Assembly: GCA_950059285.1 (NCBI GenBank)
Contig: CATLTV010000018.1
Span: forward strand, 1-44,340
Source: an uncultured Pseudomonadota bacterium
Lineage (GTDB): Bacteria > Myxococcota_A > Bradymonadia > Bradymonadales > Bradymonadaceae
Direction: 5' to 3'
Length of the DNA: 44,340 nt
Shown: positions 13,674 to 22,223 of the stretch, piece by piece
How the letters are laid out: each line of letters starts with the position of its first letter
Numbering within the stretch: the stretch's first letter is position 1
The notes under the pieces: generated by a model
Told to the model about the DNA's origin: nothing
Database searches by the model: none
Seen by the model: the letters and a program-made list of their open reading frames with translations, nothing else
Made by a program: the position numbers and the translations under genes

Positions 13674-16586
13674 TTGAAACGCAGAACTCGCCGAATCTTG
13701 ATAGGTCTTGTTGTGGTCGTGGTGCTCGTCGCCGCGTTGTTGGTCGTGGCGTTGCCCACGCTTGCATCGCGTGGGCTGGAGCAAAAGATCGAGACTGCTT
13801 TTGCAAAGCAGGAGAACATGACCGCCAGTTGGAATGCGCTGGAGGTGAATTACTCTGGTGAGCTTGAGTTAAAGGGGTTCCACCTGGAGGACAAGGAGCA
13901 AGGCGTTGAACTTGATGTGGAGCGTGTGTACATCAAGCCCAGCCTGAGCAGTATCTTTGAGGATCAGCCCGAGATCGATGCAATTCGCGTGGAAGGTACG
14001 CTTGTGCAACTTGAGGGGCGTACATGGGTTGATCGTTTTGCAGGAAAGAAAGCAGAGGACAGCACCTCGGATGAGCCCAGGAATGAGGACAAGGCAGGCG
14101 GCAAATTGTCTGCTCGACTCAAGGGTATTCTTGCCAACCCTCCCGAAGTTGTGATTGAGCGTGCGCGTGTTCAGGCATCTCTTGATGATAAGCCTGTGGT
14201 TGAGTTTGAGCTTACGCGAGGCGTGCTCAAGGGTGGCGGTGATGAGCCCTTGCGCGTGGAGAGCCAGGGTTATTTCACAACACAGTATGAGAAGATCCCG
14301 AAGCTATTACGTCAGCGCCACAGCTGGGACGCTGTCTTTGAGTACGACATGGAGAAGAAACATGCGTTGCTCGATGTGGGTTCGGGGGATGAAGGCGAGG
14401 CGTTGATTGATCTTGAGCTCCCAAGGATTGCGCGTGCCAAGTTGGATCGACTGGTGGTGGAGTTGGATGCCTCAAGGAGCAAGGTTCCGATGGTGGAGGC
14501 CAGGGATTTTTTCCTCAAGCTTGGAGGTCGTAAGTCCGAGGACTTGATCGCGCAGCTTACGGCAGAGTCCCTGAAGTTTTCTCTGGATGAGGGCCATACA
14601 CCGCATATTCTTGGGCGTTCTGCGGTGTTTGAGTTCACGCCATCAAAGTTCAAGGAATTGAATAACTTGCGCGATCGTTTCAAGCCGCTTGGTGGCGCAC
14701 TTGGAAAGTTGCAGCAAAAGAGCTCTGTGGTCGTGGATGGCGCGGATGATGCGGGTCAAGACACAGAGGCGCTCGCGCAACTTGGGCGTTTTCTTGAGTG
14801 GGGCGAGCGCGTCAACAGGGTGCTTGGCGCGGTGAACGTGGATCTTGAGCAGAGCGCGTTGGTGATGCATGTGCCGTTGTCAAAGGATGCCAAACCTGTG
14901 CCTGGAGGGCTAAAAGGATTGCGTTCTCTGAGGTTGATTGATGACCTGGATGTCTCGTTGGACAAGGGGCATTTGATGATGACAGGCAACAGCGCGTCGG
15001 GGAATTTTCTGGCGGATGCGATCTTTTTGCCAGGTCAGGCGTTGCCCCATTCAGCGACGATCGTGGCCAGCGGTGTAGATCTTGCGAAGTTGCCAGGTAT
15101 GGAGCAGGGGAGGACGTTGCCAAACCGTGGTATTCGCGGTCGACTTGGTGGCGTGGTGGATTTTTCCATGCATATGTTGACGCCTGTGACAGGGGTTCAG
15201 ATCAGCGATGGTGGTTTGTTTGATGAGGTCATGTTACGCGGCGCATTGAGCTGGCATGATGGCATGTTGGACATTCATGGCGTGGCCGATGAGCCGCTGA
15301 CAGGTCTTGAGCTTGATGTGGATGGCGCGTTCAAATGGAACCCCAAACGAGGTGAGTTTACCTTTGAGGATTCCAAGGTGAAGTACAATGGACTTGAGGC
15401 CACGATGGAGGCGTCCTTGAAGGGGTGGCCTCTGGAGCCTGAGCTTAGGTTTGTGGCGAATATGCCCGAGACGCCATGCCAACAGATGGTGGATGCGCTG
15501 CCACGAGCAATGCTTGGCGGGTACAGCAATGTGACCATTGATGGAAAGGCAGCGCCAAGCCTCTGGCTCAAGTGGCCCTTGAATCACCCCGAGCATCTCT
15601 CGGTTGAACTGGATGGTTTGGCCGAAGAAGACACGCCCACGGTGAGGTTGCGTCGACGACGACGTGGTGAAGACGAGATGGTCCCTTCGGACAAGACATA
15701 CCATTGCAAGATTACGAAGTTATCATCCTCGCGCGAGGTCTGGCCCGAGGTGGAGTTTCGCGACGCGCCTGGTTCCTTGGGGCAGGCCAAGGCCAAGAAG
15801 CGACCTCCGTCATGGTACAATCGTCGTTCACAGTCGGATGTGTACTGGTTGAACTGGCCGTTTGTAAAACGTGTCACCGAGGGTGTGAGTGATGATGCCG
15901 AGATTTATGTGGGACCAGGTCTTGAGACCTATGTGCCGCTGTCTTCGCTGCCACCTTATGTGGGTGGGGCGATGTATCTCAGTGAAGAGATCCTGTTTCC
16001 TGAGAACAAGGGTGTGAGCTTTGGCCTTGTGCGCAAGGCTGTCAGGATCAACCTTGAACGAGGTCGATTTGTGTATGGTGGCTCGACCGTGACGCAGCAG
16101 CTTGTGAAGAACCTGTTTTTGACGCGTGACAAGACGTTGTCACGTAAGCTTCAGGAGGCGTTGATCAGTTTGAGGATGGATGAGGTTGTGAGCAAGGATC
16201 GTATTCTTGAGCTGTATCTGAACTGTATTGAGTTTGGTCCTGATTTGTACGGTATTGGTCCAGCGGCAAAGCACTATTTCAACAAGGAAGCCAAGGACCT
16301 GACACCCATGGAGTCGTTGTTTTTGGCGACGATCAAGCCATCGCCATCGTATGGTGAGCATTTGCGTAAGCGAGGGCAATTGCCAGGCGAAAAGAGCTGG
16401 TTTATCAAGCGCTTTGGTACGGTATTTAAGCGCATGGTGAAGTATGAGATCATGACCGAGGCCGAGGTTGAAGCCGCTCAGCGTCAGACCTTGAAGTGGG
16501 AAGACGGTGTGTATGCACCTGAGTATGAAGAGGTTCCTGTGGAGCAGGTCATGGAAGATTTGTTAAAGGATATGATGAGTCCCTGA
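13674..16586 (+). CDS. AsmA-like periplasmic protein fused to a GT51 transglycosylase domain
   Basis: 970 aa from TTG 13674, supported by GGAG 8 nt upstream. An N-terminal membrane anchor (ILIGLVVVVVLVAALLVVAL, residues 9-28) is followed by a long beta-rich region (about 30-700) resembling AsmA/DUF748-like periplasmic proteins. The C-terminal region (about 750-910) is a GT51 peptidoglycan glycosyltransferase: SEEILFPENKG aligns with the SEDQKFPEHWG motif of MtgA (catalytic Glu about 771, with the usual next Asp replaced by Glu), then GGSTVTQQLVKNLFL, RKLQEALISLRM, ILELYLNCIEFG and YGIGPAAKHYF. No transpeptidase domain is present. It would polymerise glycan strands from lipid II at the inner-membrane face while the AsmA-like part spans the periplasm. 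It heads a run of envelope genes. Confidence 0.9.
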   Translation: MKRRTRRILIGLVVVVVLVAALLVVALPTLASRGLEQKIETAFAKQENMTASWNALEVNYSGELELKGFHLEDKEQGVELDVERVYIKPSLSSIFEDQPEIDAIRVEGTLVQLEGRTWVDRFAGKKAEDSTSDEPRNEDKAGGKLSARLKGILANPPEVVIERARVQASLDDKPVVEFELTRGVLKGGGDEPLRVESQGYFTTQYEKIPKLLRQRHSWDAVFEYDMEKKHALLDVGSGDEGEALIDLELPRIARAKLDRLVVELDASRSKVPMVEARDFFLKLGGRKSEDLIAQLTAESLKFSLDEGHTPHILGRSAVFEFTPSKFKELNNLRDRFKPLGGALGKLQQKSSVVVDGADDAGQDTEALAQLGRFLEWGERVNRVLGAVNVDLEQSALVMHVPLSKDAKPVPGGLKGLRSLRLIDDLDVSLDKGHLMMTGNSASGNFLADAIFLPGQALPHSATIVASGVDLAKLPGMEQGRTLPNRGIRGRLGGVVDFSMHMLTPVTGVQISDGGLFDEVMLRGALSWHDGMLDIHGVADEPLTGLELDVDGAFKWNPKRGEFTFEDSKVKYNGLEATMEASLKGWPLEPELRFVANMPETPCQQMVDALPRAMLGGYSNVTIDGKAAPSLWLKWPLNHPEHLSVELDGLAEEDTPTVRLRRRRRGEDEMVPSDKTYHCKITKLSSSREVWPEVEFRDAPGSLGQAKAKKRPPSWYNRRSQSDVYWLNWPFVKRVTEGVSDDAEIYVGPGLETYVPLSSLPPYVGGAMYLSEEILFPENKGVSFGLVRKAVRINLERGRFVYGGSTVTQQLVKNLFLTRDKTLSRKLQEALISLRMDEVVSKDRILELYLNCIEFGPDLYGIGPAAKHYFNKEAKDLTPMESLFLATIKPSPSYGEHLRKRGQLPGEKSWFIKRFGTVFKRMVKYEIMTEAEVEAAQRQTLKWEDGVYAPEYEEVPVEQVMEDLLKDMMSP

Positions 16587-16621
16587 GTGGTTTTTGAGGT
16601 TTTGATGGAACCTTCTTGGGG

Positions 16622-16653
16622 AAAAGTCCTCTTTACTCTTGGGAGGATTTTTT
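16622..16653 (+). terminator. Probable intrinsic terminator after the AsmA-GT51 gene
   Basis: AAAAGTCCTC (16622-16631) pairs with GAGGATTTTT (16643-16652), including one G-U pair, around an 11-nt loop. The T-run of the right arm serves as the U-tract. It is shorter than the long hairpins. It lies 36 nt after the stop and about 110 nt before the next gene, so the two genes may be transcribed separately. Confidence 0.55.
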
Positions 16654-16764
16654 GAGTTATGGTAGGAGAGTTGAGCATTGGGAACGAACGTCGTGTCTGA
16701 TGTGTTGTAAGATAAAAGACGTGAAGTGAGCCAGACAGGTTCATGAAGAAGCGAGGACAGTCCT

Positions 16765-17625
16765 TTGAGCCAACAATCACAAAATCACACAAAGCATATC
16801 CAGGAAGAGCTTGACCCCGAGTTGTTGGAGCTTGCCGCAGCAGCTCCGCGCGATTCGGTCCTGCGACCTATTCTGATGTTGATGGTCCTGGTGTTGGGCG
16901 TCTTTATCATCAAGGATTGGCAGGAGGAGCTTGCGTATTACTTCAGCTCATCGGAGCCCATTGAGCTTGGTCAGGTGAGCGACTTTCCTGACAAGGCGGC
17001 CAGTGATCCTGACTGGCGTCCAGAGATTCCTCACAACCGTTATGTGTCGTTGACGGGGATTCCAATTCGTCGCTCGCTGAGCAAGCAGTACAAGTACTTC
17101 AAGTTGATTGGTGGGGAGATTTATATTGAAGCCCCGCGTGATGACGCGAACCTGTCAGAGATGGAGCGCATTCAGCAGGGCGAGCCCAAGGGCGACACCG
17201 ATCGCAGCTATTTTGAGGGAGCAGGCAGGGCGTTGTCTTTTTCGGCGATGCCCAAGCGTTATGCGTCGTTGAGGCAGTATTACCAGACGAGGTACGCGAT
17301 CCGTTTTTGTGCGGATTATGAGCCACGAGAGATCGCACAGCTTGAGGAGCAGCGTAAGGAGCTTGCGTTGAAGGTCTGGAAGAAGACCTATGAGGAGGCA
17401 CCCGAGGAGGAGAAGGCGAAGATGACGCCCGAGCCTTCACAGGAGAAGTTGCAGGAGCTGATCACGGAGAACCCCGTGTGCGTGGATGCGTGGCTTATCC
17501 AGGAGGGCAAAAAGCCAGGCGATCACCTCTGGTACGTGATTCTGAGCGGTGTTTTTGCGGCGTTTATGTTGGTGGACTTGATCTTCCTGATACGCTGGGT
17601 CGCACGCGCAGTGCGTGGACGATGA
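16765..17625 (+). CDS. Two-TM membrane protein, function unknown
   Basis: 286 aa from TTG 16765, with GAGG 8 nt upstream. One membrane segment lies near residues 33-50 (LRPILMLMVLVLGVFIIKDW) and a second at 262-280 (VILSGVFAAFMLVDLIFLI). They enclose a soluble domain of about 210 residues with charged helices, EEQRKELALKVWKKTYEEA among them. The topology suggests that the central part is periplasmic, with short cytoplasmic tails. I do not recognise the family. Position between a GT51 protein and an FHA protein suggests an envelope-related role (inference). Confidence 0.75.
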   Translation: MSQQSQNHTKHIQEELDPELLELAAAAPRDSVLRPILMLMVLVLGVFIIKDWQEELAYYFSSSEPIELGQVSDFPDKAASDPDWRPEIPHNRYVSLTGIPIRRSLSKQYKYFKLIGGEIYIEAPRDDANLSEMERIQQGEPKGDTDRSYFEGAGRALSFSAMPKRYASLRQYYQTRYAIRFCADYEPREIAQLEEQRKELALKVWKKTYEEAPEEEKAKMTPEPSQEKLQELITENPVCVDAWLIQEGKKPGDHLWYVILSGVFAAFMLVDLIFLIRWVARAVRGR

Positions 17626-17866
17626 CTTTTGGGCTGTAAGTATCTGTGTTTTAAGTGTTATGTGTGTGTTTGGGGGAGGCGCTCCTGTAAGAATTCGCCT
17701 CGTGTGCGCCTGTTTGGTTGACGCTGACCGCTATGCGCTCGTAAACTAGCGCTGGACAGAGCAGATCATATTTGGCGGACAAGAATCCAGCAAGGGTCTG
17801 CGAACGTCCTGTCGTCGAGGGGGAGGTTAACGAGTTGTTGAACAGGAATCTTTTTGGGAGCGCACG

Positions 17867-20392
17867 TTGGGAAGGCTCATTTACATGGATAACTCCAACC
17901 GCGAGGTCGTGGTGCCGTTTGGCCCCGAGCAGCCCGTGGTCACTATTGGACGCGCAACCGATTGCGTGATTCGCTCCAACCGAAGGTCCGTATCGAGGCA
18001 TCACGCCGAGTTTCGTTATCACCAGGGTCAATACGAGGTTGTTGACTTGGGGAGCGCAAACGGTACGTATTTGATCATCAATGAGAATCGCCAGCGCATT
18101 GAGGGGAGCTTGACGCTCAACCACAGCGATGAGGTGTGGTGTGGCGACTTTATCCTTTATTTTGAAGAGGATGAGGTCGATTACTATGAGCCTCTTCCGT
18201 ACGATGGTGAAGCAGACTCTGACCCGACATACGGCGATCATAGCCCAATCCCTGCTGTGCGTTATGATGACAGCGGCGGGTATCAAAACCCTCCGATGTA
18301 TGATCAGGGTTATGATCAAGGCTATGAGCAACAACCTGCATATGATCAGCAGCAGGTCTATGAGCCACCTCCCCAGAACTGGAACGCCTCCAATCCTGGC
18401 GCGGCTCCTTTCCCGACCTCACCGCCACCTCCGCCCGAGCCTTCACAGTTTACATCCTCGGGGAGTTTTGGCGCGAAGCCCTATGCTCCTGAGCCCGTCG
18501 ACTATTACGAGCCTCAGGACAATCCAGGACAGGCGCTTTATCCCACCACTCCTGCGCCAGCCTCACCGCCACCCCAGCCCGAGTATTACCAGGAGCCAGC
18601 TCCCGTGTATCAGGAGCCCTCTGCACCACAGGAACCTGCGTGGCAGCAAGATCATGGAGACACGCACAATGAGGCCGTACCAAGGCCACCCATGCATGAT
18701 ATGCACGGGCACGCGGCGCCTGTCGCAAGTGGTCCATCCGCCGAGGAGATGCGTGCGCTTCAGCAGGAAGTTCAGGAGTTAAAGCTCGCTCTTGATCAAA
18801 GCAAGCAACAGCAAGGTGAGCTGGAACAACAGCTTGATCATGCAAGAAGTCAGGACCAATCAGCGGCGCTTGCTGCTGAGGTGTCCCAGCTCAAGAGTGC
18901 GCTCGCTGCTGCACAACAGAGCGCAAACGCAGATGAGGCGCTCAAGGCACAAATTGCAGATATGCAAAAGCAAATCGTCGAGCGCGATGAGCGCATCGAG
19001 GGTTATCGCCGTCGTATCACTCAGGCCGAAGAGGAGGCCACACGCGCAAGTCGTTTGCGTGATGACCTGCGCGATCGTGAGAAGGATATTGAACAGCTGC
19101 ACCAGGAGCTTGATCGTCAACGTGAGGAAGCAAGGCTTGCACGTGATGAGGCGCGCAAGTCGCGTGAGAGCGCCGAGCGTGCACGCGCAAGCTTGCAGAC
19201 CGCCGAGCGCGCAGCTCAGGAAGGGATGGATCTCAAGAAGGAACTTGATCGTCACAAGCGCTTGCTTGATGAGATCGAGCGCCGCAATCGCGATCTGACC
19301 GCAGAGTTCAACGAGCTTGAGACATTGAGCAAAGAACTTGAGCAGATGCTTCAGGAAAAGACGAGTGAAGCCAATAGCTTGCGCACACTTGCGAATAATC
19401 ATGAGAAGCGTCTTGGTGAACTCTCCACGGACAGCTCCAAGTTCAATCAGGAGCTCAAGAAAACACGCCAGGCGCTTGATGAGGCGATGCACAAGGCGGA
19501 GCGCTTTGAAGTGCTCTCAAACCAGCTCACGCAGGAGCTTGATGCGCTCAAGGTGAACTCATCTCGTGAAATTGAAGATCTTGGTCAGCGGCTTGATGTC
19601 TCTTCACGAGATAGCGCCGTGGCGATCGCCAAGCTCACCAATCAGCGCGATGAGCTTGTTGCACAGCGCGATGGACTTCAGGACAAGCTTGATGCTGTCG
19701 AGCCCGAGATGAAGGCGCTCAGAAGCGAGATCGAGGGCTTGAAGCAGCGTCTGCGCATGGAGAAGAAGCGTTCGCGTCAGGACAACTCCAAGGCCGAGCA
19801 GCTGGCGAGCGTGCAAGATGAGTTAACAGCCGTGCAGAGTGAGCTTGCTAACGCTCAAGGCGAGCTTGCAAGCACGCAGAGTGAGCTCACGAGTGCCAAG
19901 GGCGATGTAGAAAATGCCCGAGGTGAAGTTGAGAAAACGCAGCTTCAACTTGATGAGGCGTTGCATCAAAATCAGACGTTGTCAGAGCAAATCCAGCAGC
20001 TTCAGCTCAAGCTTGAGGCAAGCATGGAGCAGCAATCAAGTATGCCCGTGATTGATATCGCCGAGGTGGATCAGCTGCGACAACACAACCAGTCGTTGCG
20101 TGACAGGCTCAATCGTATGGAGCAACATCTTGATGATGTCAGCTCTCAGGCGACCATTGATGTGCCTGCCTTGCGCGAAGAGAGTCAGGCGATTGTGTCG
20201 GGCAAGAAGCAGGCGGCCAATGTGCAGGAAGCGCTCCAGATGCTTGATGCCTTGGACCGCGTCGTGGATGCCATTGCCCGTACCGATCTTGGCCCATTAG
20301 GGACCGTGGATCGTATCCGTTTGCAGTCAGCATTGCGCGACACCAATCCTCGCCAGACGCTCGAGAATGTGAAGACTATTCTTGGGGGCTGA
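17867..20392 (+). CDS. FHA-domain protein with a long coiled coil
   Basis: 841 aa from TTG 17867, with GGAG 6 nt upstream; an in-frame ATG follows at 17885. The FHA domain (about 1-105) has the phosphothreonine-binding signatures TIGRATDCVI, SVSRHHAEF and LGSANGTYL. A Pro/Gln/Tyr-rich disordered linker (about 110-285) is followed by a nearly continuous coiled coil (about 290-800) rich in Leu, Glu, Gln and Arg heptads, and a compact helical end. It should bind a phosphorylated partner, perhaps a substrate of the kinases in this window, and act as a scaffold or cytoskeletal rod. No membrane span is present. It is followed after 78 nt by a small lipoprotein gene. Confidence 0.93.
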   Translation: MGRLIYMDNSNREVVVPFGPEQPVVTIGRATDCVIRSNRRSVSRHHAEFRYHQGQYEVVDLGSANGTYLIINENRQRIEGSLTLNHSDEVWCGDFILYFEEDEVDYYEPLPYDGEADSDPTYGDHSPIPAVRYDDSGGYQNPPMYDQGYDQGYEQQPAYDQQQVYEPPPQNWNASNPGAAPFPTSPPPPPEPSQFTSSGSFGAKPYAPEPVDYYEPQDNPGQALYPTTPAPASPPPQPEYYQEPAPVYQEPSAPQEPAWQQDHGDTHNEAVPRPPMHDMHGHAAPVASGPSAEEMRALQQEVQELKLALDQSKQQQGELEQQLDHARSQDQSAALAAEVSQLKSALAAAQQSANADEALKAQIADMQKQIVERDERIEGYRRRITQAEEEATRASRLRDDLRDREKDIEQLHQELDRQREEARLARDEARKSRESAERARASLQTAERAAQEGMDLKKELDRHKRLLDEIERRNRDLTAEFNELETLSKELEQMLQEKTSEANSLRTLANNHEKRLGELSTDSSKFNQELKKTRQALDEAMHKAERFEVLSNQLTQELDALKVNSSREIEDLGQRLDVSSRDSAVAIAKLTNQRDELVAQRDGLQDKLDAVEPEMKALRSEIEGLKQRLRMEKKRSRQDNSKAEQLASVQDELTAVQSELANAQGELASTQSELTSAKGDVENARGEVEKTQLQLDEALHQNQTLSEQIQQLQLKLEASMEQQSSMPVIDIAEVDQLRQHNQSLRDRLNRMEQHLDDVSSQATIDVPALREESQAIVSGKKQAANVQEALQMLDALDRVVDAIARTDLGPLGTVDRIRLQSALRDTNPRQTLENVKTILGG

Positions 20393-20470
20393 TTGTACGT
20401 GTATCTCCTTGTGAATAAAACGAAATGGAGCGATGAAGCTCTCCTGTGAAAATAGAAAAAAGGAACGTGT

Positions 20471-20917
20471 GTGACTAGTTTGAACGAAGATCGAAATACT
20501 TGTCGTATAGCCATGGCGCTGTTGATGGTCATGTCTCTTGGCTTTTCTGCATGTGAAGAAGAGGAGCCTCCGCCCCCATCTGATCCTCCTGTGCTCTCTG
20601 GTGCAGAGGTGACATGTGGCAAGCCAACAGAGGCACAAATTGCAGCAGCTTACGAGGGTTATGACCTTGACGTGGTGCAGACCGTGTCCGTGGAGATCGA
20701 TGATCCACAGCGCGATTTGTTGGACGACTCCGTGCATGGTGAGATCAACGGATTGCCGATCGCTTCATTGACAGATGATGATGCTGACTTACGTTATGTG
20801 TGGACCGCACCCACTGATGAAGCTCCAATCGCCTGCCAGGGCGAGATTGTGTTGCGTTTTTGGGCCGCGGATCTTGATGGAAATACAGCAGATCTGACAG
20901 AGATTATCAGCAAATAA
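20471..20917 (+). CDS. Small acidic lipoprotein
   Basis: 148 aa from GTG 20471, behind AAAAAAGGAAC. The signal peptide (CRIAMALLMVMSLGFSAC) ends at lipobox FSAC. The mature protein starts with EEEEPPPPSDPP and continues as a single small beta-rich acidic domain with two further cysteines (VTCGKP; IACQGEIVLRFW). I do not recognise the family; the end (VLRFWAADLDGNTADLTE) recalls a small Ig-like fold. The M48 gene starts 13 nt after the stop, so the two are very likely co-transcribed. Confidence 0.8.
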   Translation: MTSLNEDRNTCRIAMALLMVMSLGFSACEEEEPPPPSDPPVLSGAEVTCGKPTEAQIAAAYEGYDLDVVQTVSVEIDDPQRDLLDDSVHGEINGLPIASLTDDDADLRYVWTAPTDEAPIACQGEIVLRFWAADLDGNTADLTEIISK

Positions 20918-20930
20918 AGGTGACACTTTT

Positions 20931-21818
20931 ATGGCGTCTTACGACTTTGACTTTCAACGCTACGTCGATAAACAGAAAAGCAGGTTAGGCACTCCCACGG
21001 AGAGCGATGAATTTGGTGACTACGCCTTCAGTGGTGATGTGCGTGTGTTGCGAAAACTTGATCGTGCCAAGCCCGTCAAAGTCATCGCCGAGGCCTCCGT
21101 GCGCTTCTGGAAGACCGTGCAGAAGAACGAGCTTCTTGGTCAGGGTGTGAAGGTCAGTCATAAGCAGTTTCCTGAAGTGTATCAGGCGGTTGTTGATTGC
21201 TCGCATAAACTCGGAATCTCCATTCCAAATGTATATATCTCCAGTGGGTATCGCTTGAACGCAGGGACATATGGCACGGATGAAGAGGCGTTTATTGTCA
21301 TTGGCTCCGCGTTGCTCCAGTTGCTTGATCCTGCCGAACTCACCTTTGTGATTGGTCACGAGTGTGGGCATTTGCAAAACAACCATGTCGTCTACCGCAC
21401 CGCCGTATCGTTCCTGTCTCAGGGCGTCGGCGTGTATGTGAAGTGGGCCGTGATTCCTGCCTCTGTTGCGCTCAATGGGTGGAGCCGCCGCGCAGAAATT
21501 ACCTGTGATCGCGCAGGAATGGTATGTTGCGAAGACGAGGTTGCCGCCACACAGGCGATGCTTAAACTTGCTACAGGAAGCAAAGAGTTGGCCAATCGCG
21601 TCGATGTTGAGGATTATCTCAACCAGCTCGATGGTTTGAAGGAAGGAGTGGGCCGCTTCTCGGAGCTTCTGGCCACACACCCCTATTTGCCCAAGCGTGT
21701 GGCGGCGCTACGCCTCTTTGCTCAAAGCAACTATTTTGCCGCGCTCACAGGGCAGCGTGGGGGCCGCCCACTTGATGAGATCGACCGCGAGGTCGAAGAC
21801 TTGATTCAGGTGATGTGA
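20931..21818 (+). CDS. M48-family zinc metallopeptidase
   Basis: 295 aa. The zinc site HECGH (VIGHECGHLQNNH, about residues 141-153) with the downstream glutamate in RRAEITCDRAG (about 187) marks an M48/HtpX-Oma1-like gluzincin. AAGGTGA lies 7 nt before the ATG. The region between them (VSFLSQGVGVYVKWAVIPASVAL) is moderately hydrophobic and could sit against the membrane, but no clear signal peptide or strong membrane span exists, so a cytoplasmic or peripheral location is likely. The tail has a short basic stretch and an acidic end (DEIDREVEDLIQ). It is probably co-transcribed with the preceding small lipoprotein. Confidence 0.93.
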   Translation: MASYDFDFQRYVDKQKSRLGTPTESDEFGDYAFSGDVRVLRKLDRAKPVKVIAEASVRFWKTVQKNELLGQGVKVSHKQFPEVYQAVVDCSHKLGISIPNVYISSGYRLNAGTYGTDEEAFIVIGSALLQLLDPAELTFVIGHECGHLQNNHVVYRTAVSFLSQGVGVYVKWAVIPASVALNGWSRRAEITCDRAGMVCCEDEVAATQAMLKLATGSKELANRVDVEDYLNQLDGLKEGVGRFSELLATHPYLPKRVAALRLFAQSNYFAALTGQRGGRPLDEIDREVEDLIQVM

Positions 21819-22223
21819 TAGGATGATTACAGGTTGATGTTAAAGGAGAAGTCGCGCTTTTGAGCCTGAGCTTGCTGGCTCACTGTCATTGAAGGTGACC
21901 ATGCAGTGTTGAGCGTTGGAGGTCTGTTCCACTGACGCTGCTTCAGAAGGAGCTCATTGCAACGCCGCGCCAGGCAGTCTCAAAACGTAGGTGTGTGCTC
22001 TGTATTACAGGGCATCACTACATTGAGACTTTGCTGGAGTGGGTTCAGAGATCCTTGTCCAGAGCGGCTACAGGAACGACCCGCTGATGCTCCACTGGTC
22101 ACCTTGCAATGTGCAAGGCCAGAGGGCGTGCAGTGCTCGTGTTGAAGCGTGGCTTCCCCTTTAATTTCAACTTGTTATATGTTTCTGTAAACAGGCGTTT
22201 ATCTTTTTAACCAAGAGAGGATC
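21819..22223. other. 405-nt non-coding region holding the rod-like fold
   Basis: No protein-coding gene is seen. Nucleotides 21887-22111 fold into one long rod (see the ncRNA entry). On either side are TGAGCC-N10-GGCTCA (about 21861-21882) and GAAGC-GTG-GCTTC (22144-22156), followed by CCCCTTTAATTTC, a weak terminator-like end. Confidence 0.5.
21887..22111 (+). ncRNA. Candidate structured RNA, rod-shaped, 6S-RNA-like
   Basis: Pairing runs almost continuously from base to tip: CATTG (21887-21891) with CAATG (22107-22111), AAGGTGACC (21892-21900) with GGTCACCTT (22097-22105), AGTG with CACT (22093-22096), GAGC with GCTC (22089-22092), GTC-GTTCC with GGAAC-GAC (22073-22080), AAGGA (21947-21951) with TCCTT (22052-22056), CCAG and GTCTCAA (21970-21983) with TTGAGAC and CTGG (22023-22037). 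The tip is TGCTCTG-TATTA-CAGGGCA. A long rod with small bubbles and about 225 nt length is the shape of bacterial 6S RNA, which binds RNA polymerase, but I cannot confirm its sequence signatures. A U-G pair at the tip favours the plus strand. No clear promoter is visible. Confidence 0.42.

Noticed and set aside
21887-22111. RNase P RNA, tmRNA or SRP RNA as identity of the rod
   Set aside because: None of their conserved sequence blocks was found; only the rod shape suggests 6S RNA.
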